Position numbers and translations under genes: made by a program. Below are positions 22,513-29,771 of a stretch of DNA of 36,987 nucleotides, one piece after another. Location: positions 1 through 36,987 of the forward strand of contig CAMDQN010000065.1 of NCBI GenBank assembly GCA_945905925.1, in the 5' to 3' direction. The DNA is from Singulisphaera sp. GP187. Its GTDB lineage: Bacteria; Planctomycetota; Planctomycetia; Gemmatales; Gemmataceae. Position 1 is the first letter of the stretch. Each line of letters begins with the position of its first letter. The notes below the pieces were generated by a model. The model was given only the letters and a program-made list of their open reading frames with translations. It was not told the DNA's origin and ran no database searches.

Positions 22513-24093
22513 ATGACGCACCTTCGGCTTGTCGCGTTCGCTTGTTTCGTCACTGCGTTGCTCACCGCGTCGGCGCGGTCGGCACCGGAGGTCGCGCCGT
22601 TCCCCTCGCCCGGCGGCTACAAGACGGTGAAGACCGCCAAGGCGCTCAAAGATGCGCCCGCGACGGCGGTCACGTTCAACGCGGCCGGGTACCTCGGCGT
22701 GGTGGTCGGCGACAAGGCTGGCAAGCCGGTGATTGAAGTCGTCGCGCCGGACTCGCCCGCGGAAGCCGCCGGGCTGAAGGAAGGCGATGTGGTAATCAAG
22801 TTCGGCGGTGAGAACGTGACCGCCGCGACCCTGAAGGACGTGCTGCGGAGCAAATCGGCCGGCGATTCGGTCACGTTCACTGTGTCGCGCGGCGCCAAGA
22901 CGGAGACCGTCACCGCCAAGTTGAAGGCAACCACCACGCCGATGACGGACGCGGGAACCGGCGGCAAGGGCGGGCTGGGCTGGGACGACCGGCTTCCGCG
23001 CTCATGGCGCAAGCCGACCTACAACCTCGCCATCATCGGCGTCGAGTACCCCGACGTGAAGCACAACCCGAAGGTGACCGACAAGGACTGGGAAGACTCG
23101 ATGTTCAGCCTGGGGAAGTACACGGACAAGAGCGCGACCGGGCAACAGGTCTTTGGCAGCATGAACGACTACTACAAGGAACTCAGCTACGGCACGTTCA
23201 AGATCGAGGGGAAGTTCGTGGGCTGGGTGGAAGCGTCGAAGAAGCGGATGGACTATTCCAGTGGGAGCGGCACCAGCGCCGGCGAGAAGAAATCGCTGCT
23301 GACCGAGGCGCTGGACCTGTACACGAAGAAGGCCGGGAAGGATTCGCTGAAGGAGTACGACGGGGTGTTCTTCCTGTACGCGGGCGGTCGCGTGCAGACC
23401 ACGCGAGGCGGGTTGTACTGGCCGCACCGGGCCAATGTGAGCTTCGGCGGGCGCAGCCTCCCGTACTTCATCGTTCAGGAGGGCGGCACCACGATGAATG
23501 ACATCAGCGTGTTCTGCCACGAGTTCGGCCACATGCTCGGCCTACCGGACCTGTACGCACGCCCGGAGTTGCCCGGTAGCGAGGGCGTGGGTCAGTGGTG
23601 CGCGATGTCGAACCAGATCGGCAACGGGCGGCCCCAACACTTCAGTGCGTGGAGCAAGGAAGTGTTGGGCTGGGTGAAGCCGACCGTGATCGACCCGACC
23701 GTGCGCCAGAAGTTAATCCTCTCGCCGATTGAGACCGACCCGACGCAGTGCTTCAAGATCAAGGTGCGGGCCGACGGCAGCGAATACTTCCTGTTGGAAG
23801 TTCGCAAGCGCACCGGTTGGGACGAGCGGCTCCCCGGCGAGGGGCTTCTGATCTGGCGCGTGGTGAACAACAAGCCGGTGTTGGAAGAGTCGCACGGTGT
23901 CGAGGGCGCGCGAGGCCCGAACATCCACCTGGGTTCGGTCCCGTTCCCGAGCGCCGCGAACGACAGCTTCACGCCGTACACGATCCCGAGTAGCAAGAGC
24001 CAACTCGGTGGCGGCTCGTCGGTTCACATCACAAACATCCGCCGGTTGCCCGACGGTCGCGTGACGTTCCACATTGGCTATGACTACCAGTGA
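22513..24093 (+). CDS. Secreted M6-family metalloprotease with PDZ domain
   Basis: ATG 22513 gives 526 residues with a signal peptide (MTHLRLVAFACFVTALLTAS). Residues ~50-140 are a PDZ domain (YLGVVVGDKAGKP, VVAPDSPAEAAGLKEGDVV, KFGGENVTAATLKDVL). A Gly/Thr linker follows. The catalytic domain resembles M6 (immune inhibitor A-like) peptidases: LAIIGVEYPDVKHNPK, FGSMNDYYKELSYGTFKIEG, and the zinc motif HEFGHMLGLPD with His 336, Glu 337, His 340 and Asp 346. WCAMSNQIGNGRPQHFSAW is the following turn. It ends in a beta-rich region (FHIGYDYQ). PDZ before M6 is usual for planctomycete and proteobacterial forms. An extracellular or periplasmic protease; substrate unknown. Confidence 0.93.
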   Translation: MTHLRLVAFACFVTALLTASARSAPEVAPFPSPGGYKTVKTAKALKDAPATAVTFNAAGYLGVVVGDKAGKPVIEVVAPDSPAEAAGLKEGDVVIKFGGENVTAATLKDVLRSKSAGDSVTFTVSRGAKTETVTAKLKATTTPMTDAGTGGKGGLGWDDRLPRSWRKPTYNLAIIGVEYPDVKHNPKVTDKDWEDSMFSLGKYTDKSATGQQVFGSMNDYYKELSYGTFKIEGKFVGWVEASKKRMDYSSGSGTSAGEKKSLLTEALDLYTKKAGKDSLKEYDGVFFLYAGGRVQTTRGGLYWPHRANVSFGGRSLPYFIVQEGGTTMNDISVFCHEFGHMLGLPDLYARPELPGSEGVGQWCAMSNQIGNGRPQHFSAWSKEVLGWVKPTVIDPTVRQKLILSPIETDPTQCFKIKVRADGSEYFLLEVRKRTGWDERLPGEGLLIWRVVNNKPVLEESHGVEGARGPNIHLGSVPFPSAANDSFTPYTIPSSKSQLGGGSSVHITNIRRLPDGRVTFHIGYDYQ

Positions 24094-24100
24094 CCGGCTA

Positions 24101-24133
24101 GAGTAGGTGCCTCTTGCCGAGCGGCACCTACTC
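24101..24133. terminator. Hairpin between the convergent M6 and M81 genes
   Basis: GAGTAGGTGCC at 24101-24111 and GGCACCTACTC at 24123-24133 pair perfectly over 11 bases with an 11-base loop. The M81 stop codon (24128-24130 on the minus strand) lies inside the right arm, and the M6 stop is 7 bases before the left arm. There is no T-run. The stop-codon overlap follows the pattern of the larger palindromes in this window. Confidence 0.65.
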
Positions 24134-25597
24134 CAGACCATCCAGTGGGTACATTGGCCGGCGGATGCGATTGTACTCGAACCGCGCTGCGTTGATCGCG
24201 GTGAGGCCGGGCGTGTCAACTTCGATGATCTCACCGCCGACCGGTGCGTACGCGGCCTTGTATGCGACCGCGGCCTTCACCACGATTGCCCGTGCCTGTT
24301 TCGGGTCGATGCCGAGACTGGTGAGTTGACCGAGACTAAAGGGCGGGGTGCGGAGCGCATTCAACACGAGCAAGTTGCCGTCGGCGAGGTCGAGCACGGC
24401 GGTGTGCCCCTGGTCGTTCTGCCGGCGCCCGCCGTGGCGTGCTTCGACTTCGACCCACTTTCCATCGTGAAGCGAACGGACGCTCCCGCGAACCCGAACC
24501 GGGTCGCCGTGAAGCGTGCCCGTTGTGCCGCCGACAGTGACTTCCAACCGCCCACCCACACCGACCGCTTTTGCTTGTTCGACGGCTGCGGGCGCGTGAA
24601 CCACCACAACGAAGCCCTTCGCGTGCTGCTTCAGAAGCTCCGCAAGCAGCACGGTGCCGTCGCCCGCGGACCCGCCTCCGATGTTGTCGCCGAGGTCGAT
24701 CAGAAGCGCCGGCGGTTTGGTCGAAGCGAGCGCCCGGCGAACCGCTTCCTCTGGTTCTGGACTTAACACGTTGAGTTGTTCGCGCACCGACCACATCGCG
24801 CTCGCGAGTTCGTCCGCGGCGGCCTTCGCGTGACTGCGGTTACCGTCGGCGACGACGATCACGCTCGCGCCCATTTCGGGTACGTCCGCGTAAGGGAAGC
24901 CGGCCATCAGGCTCACGGAGAGGATACCGGGTTGCTTTTCCATTTCGCGTGCCATCCGCATCAAGCCGGCCATCGGTTCGCGCGCGGTGTCCTGACCGAG
25001 TAGGTTCAGCAACATCGGCGGCTTCACGACTTGGCACACCGGGCGAATCGCGCCTTTCACCGCGCGTGCGAGCAGTTCCGCCGCGACCAGCCCGCGCTGG
25101 CGCTGATCGACGTGCGGGTACGTCTGGTAACCGACGATGATGTTCGCGGTTTCGGCCATCTGCGGCGACACGTTGCCGTGAAAGTCGAGCGACACCGAGA
25201 GCGGTACGTTCGGCCCGAGAGCGGCGCGCACGCGGCGAAGCACTTCCGCGTCCGCGTCCGGGTGCCGGGGCGTGACCATCGCGCCGTGCAGCGCGAGCAG
25301 CACGCCGTCGGCGCGAGCGAGCTTGAGACCGGTCGCGAGCGCGTCGGTGAAGTGGTCGAAGAACTCGTCCGTGACCGGCCCGGCGGGTGTCGCCCACGCC
25401 ATCGCGACCGGCACGAGTTCGTAGCCGAACTGCGCCGCGCCGGCGATGAACCCGCCGACTTCGTGGTGCGCCTCCTGCCAGATGGGAATCACCGCGTCGC
25501 CGTAGGTGAGGCTGCCGTCGCGGAACCGTTGAAGGTCCGTCGGCAACGGGGCGAAGGTGTTCGACTCGTGCATGAACCCGCCGATGGCGATTCTCAT
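24128..25597 (-). CDS. M81/MlrC-like metallopeptidase-family protein
   Basis: A 489-residue protein of the MlrC family, named for microcystinase C, a zinc enzyme cleaving linear microcystin. The start MRIAIGGFMHESNTFAPLPT carries the family's HESNTF motif. GVLLALHGAMVTPRHPDADA, LSVSLDFHGNVSPQMAE and IIVGYQTYPHVDQRQRG are the other signature runs, with conserved Asp/His for metal binding. The C-terminal half holds LLIDLGDNIGGGSAGDGTVL. Length and layout are complete. Most members are not microcystin hydrolases; the real substrate is unknown. It is divergent from asd across 131 bases. Confidence 0.93.
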   Translation of the reverse strand: MRIAIGGFMHESNTFAPLPTDLQRFRDGSLTYGDAVIPIWQEAHHEVGGFIAGAAQFGYELVPVAMAWATPAGPVTDEFFDHFTDALATGLKLARADGVLLALHGAMVTPRHPDADAEVLRRVRAALGPNVPLSVSLDFHGNVSPQMAETANIIVGYQTYPHVDQRQRGLVAAELLARAVKGAIRPVCQVVKPPMLLNLLGQDTAREPMAGLMRMAREMEKQPGILSVSLMAGFPYADVPEMGASVIVVADGNRSHAKAAADELASAMWSVREQLNVLSPEPEEAVRRALASTKPPALLIDLGDNIGGGSAGDGTVLLAELLKQHAKGFVVVVHAPAAVEQAKAVGVGGRLEVTVGGTTGTLHGDPVRVRGSVRSLHDGKWVEVEARHGGRRQNDQGHTAVLDLADGNLLVLNALRTPPFSLGQLTSLGIDPKQARAIVVKAAVAYKAAYAPVGGEIIEVDTPGLTAINAARFEYNRIRRPMYPLDGLE

Positions 25598-25728
25598 GAC
25601 AATTCTCCCAACGCCCCTTCGGGACGAACGCTAAACGTGACATCTGACACTGCGCTTTGTCAACGAGATTTCATATGGTTTCTGTGGGCGTAATCTCGTG
25701 CCATATCTCCAAATTCCGAGGTGTTACC

Positions 25729-26745
25729 GTGTCCGTGAACGTGGCGGTTGTCGGTGCGACGGGTGCCGTGGGCGATCTGATTCGGAAGGTGCTCGCGGAG
25801 CGCAGTTTCCCGATCAAGTCGATCAAATTCCTGGCTTCCGAGAAAAGCGCGGGCAAATCCGTCGAGTTCGCGGGGAAACAATACACGGTCGAACTCATTC
25901 GCCCGGAAGCGTTTGCAGGCGTGCAGATCGTGCTCAGCAGCACGCCGAGTTCGGTGAGCAAACAGTATTCGCCCATCGCGGCGAAAGCCGGTGCCATCGT
26001 GGTGGATAACTCGTCCGCGTGGCGCATGGACCCGGACTGCCCGCTTGTCGTTCCCGAGGTAAACGCAGAGCAACTTCACCACATCAAGAAGGGCATCGTC
26101 GCGAACCCGAACTGCGTCGCGATTCCACTGTGCGTCGCGCTCAAGCCGCTACACGATCTCGCGACGGTGAAGCGCATCGTCGTCTCGACCTACCAGTCGT
26201 CTTCGGGCAAGGGTGCGACGGGCTTGACCGACTTCAACGCGCAGGTGAGCGCGTGGGCCGCGGGCAAACCGGTACCGGCGCCGACCGCGCACCGGGCGCA
26301 GCTCGCGGGGAACGTCATCACGCTCGACTGGACGCTCGACCCGAACGGCTTCACGGAAGAAGAGAACAAGGTCATCAACGAGACGCGAAAGATCATGGGT
26401 GACCAGACCATCGGCGTGTGCCCGACGTGCGTTCGCGTGCCGGTGAAGGTGGCCCACAGCGAGGCGATCACAGTCGAGTTCGCGCGGCCGCTGTCGGTGG
26501 CTGATGCGAAGGCCGCGCTCGTGAAGGCGCCCGGCGTGGTGTTCATGGACGAAACGAAGGGCGAGTTCCCGCAACCGATCCACGCGGAGGGAAGCGACCA
26601 CACGTTCGTGGGCCGCGTGCGGCAAGACCCGAGCAACCCGAACGCGTTGTGCCTGTGGGTCGTCGCGGACAACCTCCGCAAAGGCGCCGCGAGCAACGCG
26701 GTGCAGTGCGCGGAAGAGTTGGTGAAACGCGGCATCGTGAAGTGA
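25729..26745 (+). CDS. asd: Aspartate-semialdehyde dehydrogenase
   Basis: Converts aspartyl-4-phosphate to aspartate semialdehyde with NADPH (lysine, diaminopimelate, threonine, methionine pathways). GTG 25729 is preferred over upstream ATG 25675: it follows CCGAGGTG at SD distance and gives the canonical start VSVNVAVVGATGAVG with the GxxGxxG nucleotide loop. Length is then 338 residues, the normal size. The catalytic Cys is Cys 129 in ANPNCVAIPL. STYQSSSGKGATGL and RVPVKVAHSEAI hold the substrate and His motifs. The stop codon precedes a family-1 inverted repeat, then truA. Linkage of asd to truA is common in several phyla. Confidence 0.96.
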   Translation: MSVNVAVVGATGAVGDLIRKVLAERSFPIKSIKFLASEKSAGKSVEFAGKQYTVELIRPEAFAGVQIVLSSTPSSVSKQYSPIAAKAGAIVVDNSSAWRMDPDCPLVVPEVNAEQLHHIKKGIVANPNCVAIPLCVALKPLHDLATVKRIVVSTYQSSSGKGATGLTDFNAQVSAWAAGKPVPAPTAHRAQLAGNVITLDWTLDPNGFTEEENKVINETRKIMGDQTIGVCPTCVRVPVKVAHSEAITVEFARPLSVADAKAALVKAPGVVFMDETKGEFPQPIHAEGSDHTFVGRVRQDPSNPNALCLWVVADNLRKGAASNAVQCAEELVKRGIVK

Positions 26746-26753
26746 GAAGAGTG

Positions 26754-26844
26754 TTCACCGCAGAGACCGCGGAGACCGCGGAGAGAAAACAGGAGAGTTG
26801 AAAACCGACTGTCTTCAAACTCTCTCTGCGGTCTCTGCGGTGAA
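26754..26844. repeat. Family-1 stem-loop between asd and truA, imperfect
   Basis: Arms 26754-26770 and 26828-26844 are reverse complements over 17 bases (TTCACCGCAGAGACCGC). Units CCGCGGAGA follow in the left arm. An inner pair GAGAGTTGAA / TTCAAACTCTC around the loop completes a long hairpin. The left flank GAAGAGTGTTCACCGCAGAG matches the other family-1 starts, but the right flank (GCAGTTTTTCACC in complement) has diverged. It begins 8 bases after the asd stop and ends 11 bases before truA, whose start has no clear SD. Confidence 0.85.
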
Positions 26845-26855
26845 AAACTGCTTCC

Positions 26856-27635
26856 ATGCGTAACCTCCAACTCACCATCCGCTACGACGGGACGGACTTC
26901 TTCGGCTGGCAAACGCAGCCCGGCCGGCGCACGGTGCAAGAGACCATCGAGAAGGCAATCGTCGAGATCACACGCGAGGATCGCGTGCGGCTGAACTGTA
27001 GTGGCCGCACGGATTCCGGTGTTCACGCGGTCGGGCAGGTTGCGAACGTCTACACCGCGAGCAAGCTTTCGTGTGAAGTTCTGCTCAAGGCGATCAACGC
27101 GAAGTTGTCCGAAGACGTGAGCGTGCGCGAAGTGGTCGAGGTGCCGCAGGGCTTCTGCGCGAACAAGGACGCGGTGCGGAAGAAGTACCGCTACGTCATT
27201 CAGGACGGACGCATTCAAGACCCATTCATGCGGAAGTACGCGTGGTTCGTGCGGCAGAATCTGGACGTGGAAGCGATGCTGCGAGCGTCGCGGTGCTTGG
27301 TCGGTCGGCACGATTTCCGGTGCTTCGAGACGGAGTGGCCGAACCGCCTCACAAGCGTGCGGACCATCATGCACCTGAGCGTGAACCGGTTCGGCGACTG
27401 TATCTGGATCGATGTGGAGGCGAACGGCTTCCTCTATAACATGGTGCGGGCGATCGCGGGGAGCTTGGTGCAAGTGGGCCGCGGATTCTGGCCGGAAACG
27501 CAGATCGAAGATGTGTTGACGGCGATGGATCGTAGACTGGCGGGGCCGACGGCGCCCCCAGAGGGATTGTTCCTGATGCGAGTGACTTATCAGCAGTCAG
27601 GAGACAGGAATCAGGAATCAGGAGAGACCTGTTAG
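26856..27635 (+). CDS. truA: tRNA pseudouridine synthase A, with repeat-derived tail
   Basis: Makes pseudouridine at positions 38-40 of the tRNA anticodon arm. The protein has 259 residues. MRNLQLTIRYDGTDFFGWQ starts the domain; catalytic Asp is Asp 53 in NCSGRTDSGVHAVGQVA. KKYRYVIQDG, GRHDFRCFE and EANGFLYNMVRAIAGSLVQV are standard family runs. The natural core ends near GLFLMRVTY. The last ~13 residues (QQSGDRNQESGETC) come from a TCAGGA-rich short repeat at 27596-27627. The TAG stop lies inside the next stem-loop, so the gene end has been rewritten by repeat DNA. aroA follows on the same strand. Confidence 0.96.
   Translation: MRNLQLTIRYDGTDFFGWQTQPGRRTVQETIEKAIVEITREDRVRLNCSGRTDSGVHAVGQVANVYTASKLSCEVLLKAINAKLSEDVSVREVVEVPQGFCANKDAVRKKYRYVIQDGRIQDPFMRKYAWFVRQNLDVEAMLRASRCLVGRHDFRCFETEWPNRLTSVRTIMHLSVNRFGDCIWIDVEANGFLYNMVRAIAGSLVQVGRGFWPETQIEDVLTAMDRRLAGPTAPPEGLFLMRVTYQQSGDRNQESGETC
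27596..27627. repeat. Short degenerate tandem repeat at the end of truA
   Basis: Four or five units of about seven bases based on ATCAGGA (AGTCAGGA, GACAGGA, ATCAGGA, ATCAGGA, GAGA) run from the end of the truA core up to the left arm of the palindrome at 27628. It supplies codons for the protein's last residues. Confidence 0.7.
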
Positions 27636-27693
27636 CCGCAAGCCGCAGGCGAGCGCGTCACTTCGCGCTCGCCTGCGGCTTGCGGCTAACAGG
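27628..27693. repeat. Family-2 perfect 30-base stem, 6-base loop
   Basis: 27628-27657 and 27664-27693 are perfect reverse complements over 30 bases (arm start CCTGTTAGCCGCAAGCCGC) with loop TCACTT. The truA stop TAG (27633-27635) is inside the left arm, and the aroA start is 12 bases after the right arm. A stem this long in an operon-like junction with no T-run would act more like an RNA processing or stability signal than a classical terminator. Confidence 0.95.
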
Positions 27694-27705
27694 GTGAAAG
27701 TAACC

Positions 27706-29028
27706 ATGTCAGACTTCACCTATCCACCAGAGTTGGTAATCGCGCCTTTGGCGAAGCCTGTGAATGCGACCGTGACTGTGCCCGGCAGCAAGAGCATCAC
27801 CAACCGCGCGCTGGTACTCGCGGCGCTCACGGCAGTCGATCGCGAGTGCTACCTCGGCAATTTCCTCCACAGTGAGGACACCAAGGTCATGCTCGATTCG
27901 CTCAACCGTCTGAATTTCAGTCTGTTCGGAGAGCCATCGACGGGCGGTATGAAGATCGTGCGAAACTCCGGGTTGGTGCGGACGGACCGGGTGATTCCCG
28001 CTCTCAACGCGGAACTGTTTGTCGCCAACTCTGGCACGTCGATGCGTTTCCTCACCGCGATGGTAAGTCTCGGGCACGGGCACTACCGACTGGACGGCAT
28101 CGCTCGGATGCGCGAACGCCCCATCGAAGACTTGCTTTTCGCACTCCGGCAACTCGGAGCCAACGTCTCCAGTGAATCGAACAACGGTTGCCCGCCAGTG
28201 GTGGTTGAAGCGGTGGGACTTCGCGGCGGTCGAATTCGGATGCGTGCCGACGTGAGTAGCCAGTACCTGAGTGCCGTCCTGATGGCGGCACCGTTTGCCG
28301 ACGGGAAAGTTGAGATTGAACTGGACGGCCCTCTCGTATCGGAGCCGTACGTTGAGATGACCCTTCGGATGATGCAGTCGTTCGGACTACACGCCGAGCA
28401 AACGGCGCCCGGTCACTTCAGAATCCGACCCCACACGACCGGGCAAAGTCGGACGAACTATTACATCGAACCGGATGCGTCCGCGGCGAGTTACTTCTGG
28501 GCCACGGCAGCGATCACCGGTGGGCGAGTCACGGTCGCGGGGCTGAATCGCACGTCGCTTCAAGGCGATATGCGGTTCGTCGATGTGCTCGCGCAGATGG
28601 GCTGTCGCGTCGAGGAGTGCGACGCGGGGATCACCGTTCACGGCGCCCCGCTTCGCGGCGCCGATGTCGATATGAACGACATCAGCGACACCGTGATGAC
28701 GCTCGGTGCGGTCGCGTGCTTTGCCGACGGGCCGACCACCATTCGCAACGTCAGGCACATCCGCCACAAGGAGACGGACCGCATCGCGGCGCTCGCGACG
28801 GAGCTTCGCAAACTCGGCGCGGAAGTCGAAGAGCGAGAGGATGGGCTGACGATCACGCCGCGCCCGCTCACGGGCTGCGAGGTGGACACGTACAACGATC
28901 ACCGCATGGCGATGAGTTTAGCGCTGGTGGGGCTGAAGGTGCCCGGCGTGGTGATCCGCAACCCGGGGTGCGTTGCGAAGACGTATCCAGCGTTCTGGAA
29001 GGACTTGGAATCGATTCGCGGTTCGTAG
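27706..29028 (+). CDS. aroA: 3-phosphoshikimate 1-carboxyvinyltransferase (EPSP synthase)
   Basis: Sixth step of the shikimate pathway: shikimate-3-phosphate plus PEP gives EPSP. ATG 27706 gives 440 residues, normal length; a GTG four codons upstream is also possible. VTVPGSKSITNRALVLAALT (Lys 29) and ANSGTSMRFLTAMVSLG (108-124) are the substrate loops; RPIEDLLFALRQLGA, SSQYLSAVLMAAPFA and DPDASAASYFWA-like follow. The C-terminal half has VRHIRHKETDRIAALATELR and YNDHRMAMSLALVGL. NSGTSMR replaces the NAGTAMR of class I enzymes, with the key Gly kept. It follows truA across the perfect 30-base stem. Convergent with the HAD gene. Confidence 0.96.
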   Translation: MSDFTYPPELVIAPLAKPVNATVTVPGSKSITNRALVLAALTAVDRECYLGNFLHSEDTKVMLDSLNRLNFSLFGEPSTGGMKIVRNSGLVRTDRVIPALNAELFVANSGTSMRFLTAMVSLGHGHYRLDGIARMRERPIEDLLFALRQLGANVSSESNNGCPPVVVEAVGLRGGRIRMRADVSSQYLSAVLMAAPFADGKVEIELDGPLVSEPYVEMTLRMMQSFGLHAEQTAPGHFRIRPHTTGQSRTNYYIEPDASAASYFWATAAITGGRVTVAGLNRTSLQGDMRFVDVLAQMGCRVEECDAGITVHGAPLRGADVDMNDISDTVMTLGAVACFADGPTTIRNVRHIRHKETDRIAALATELRKLGAEVEEREDGLTITPRPLTGCEVDTYNDHRMAMSLALVGLKVPGVVIRNPGCVAKTYPAFWKDLESIRGS

Positions 29029-29072
29029 GGTGCGAGGCTCCGACCCGACGCGACATCATTCCTGAAATCGCT

Positions 29073-29720
29073 CTAAACACGGCGCTCGTTCCGTGCCAGA
29101 CCGATCACACCCATCAACGCGCTCGCGTCGCTCACCACGTAATCAGGCTCACCGGTCCGCAGCAGTTCCACCGTGTGGAAGCCCCACGCGACCGCAGCCA
29201 TCTTCACCCCGGCCTTCTTCGCGGCCTCGATGTCGCGCGACTCGTCCCCGATGTACAGCACGTCCTCGCGGTTCAACCGCTCGGCGCGGAGGATGCGCTT
29301 CAGCGCCTTGCCCTTGCCGAACAGTCGCGGGTAGCCGACCACGAACGTGAAGTGCTGCTCCACGCCATTGGCGCGCAGGCACCGCCGGATGTTGTCCTCG
29401 CGGTTCGACGACAACACGCCCAAGCGAACGCCGGCGCCGGCGAGCACCGCGAGAACTTCCGGTAAACCTGCGACCAACCTCAACCGGTCGGCTTCTTCCG
29501 CTACCGCTGCCTGGTACTTGCGCACGAGTCGCGGTAAGCGCCAGAGCGAGATGCCGTGCTGCTTGAGGAACTGACGCGTGGACAGCGCGCGGGCCGCGCT
29601 CAGGTTTTCGATCGGCTTGAAACCCATCTCCGGGGCGAGTCGGTTGAAGATGCCCATGGCGGTCGGTAACGAGTCCGCGAGCGTGCCGTCGAAGTCCCAG
29701 ACGACGAGTTTGAATGCCAC
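29073..29720 (-). CDS. HAD-superfamily phosphatase (phosphoglycolate phosphatase-like)
   Basis: A 215-residue HAD hydrolase. Motif I is WDFDGTLADS (Asp 9 nucleophile, Asp 11); motif II is GVLSSNRED; motif III is the Lys in FGKGKALKRIL; motif IV is YIGDESRDIEAAKKAGV. An alpha-helical cap of ~60 residues (residues ~17-80) follows motif I, as in subfamily IA enzymes such as Gph. The substrate cannot be set from sequence. No signal peptide. The gene lies downstream of the helicase-like gene on the minus strand, 51 bases away. Confidence 0.92.
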   Translation of the reverse strand: MAFKLVVWDFDGTLADSLPTAMGIFNRLAPEMGFKPIENLSAARALSTRQFLKQHGISLWRLPRLVRKYQAAVAEEADRLRLVAGLPEVLAVLAGAGVRLGVLSSNREDNIRRCLRANGVEQHFTFVVGYPRLFGKGKALKRILRAERLNREDVLYIGDESRDIEAAKKAGVKMAAVAWGFHTVELLRTGEPDYVVSDASALMGVIGLARNERRV

Positions 29721-29771
29721 GGCAACCTCCGGGAGAGCGGGGGCGGAGGAATTGTAGCAGAGCGGATCGCC

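Noticed and set aside
25675-26745. asd starting at ATG 25675
   Set aside because: It would add 18 residues before the normal NVAVVGATG start; GTG 25729 has a good ribosome binding site and gives the family length.
8097-27693. Classical Rho-independent terminators at the long palindromes
   Set aside because: Stems are much longer than usual and most lack a T-run. Several lie between genes that appear co-transcribed. Only the short hairpins at 21980-22005 and 24101-24133 were listed as terminators, and with limited confidence.
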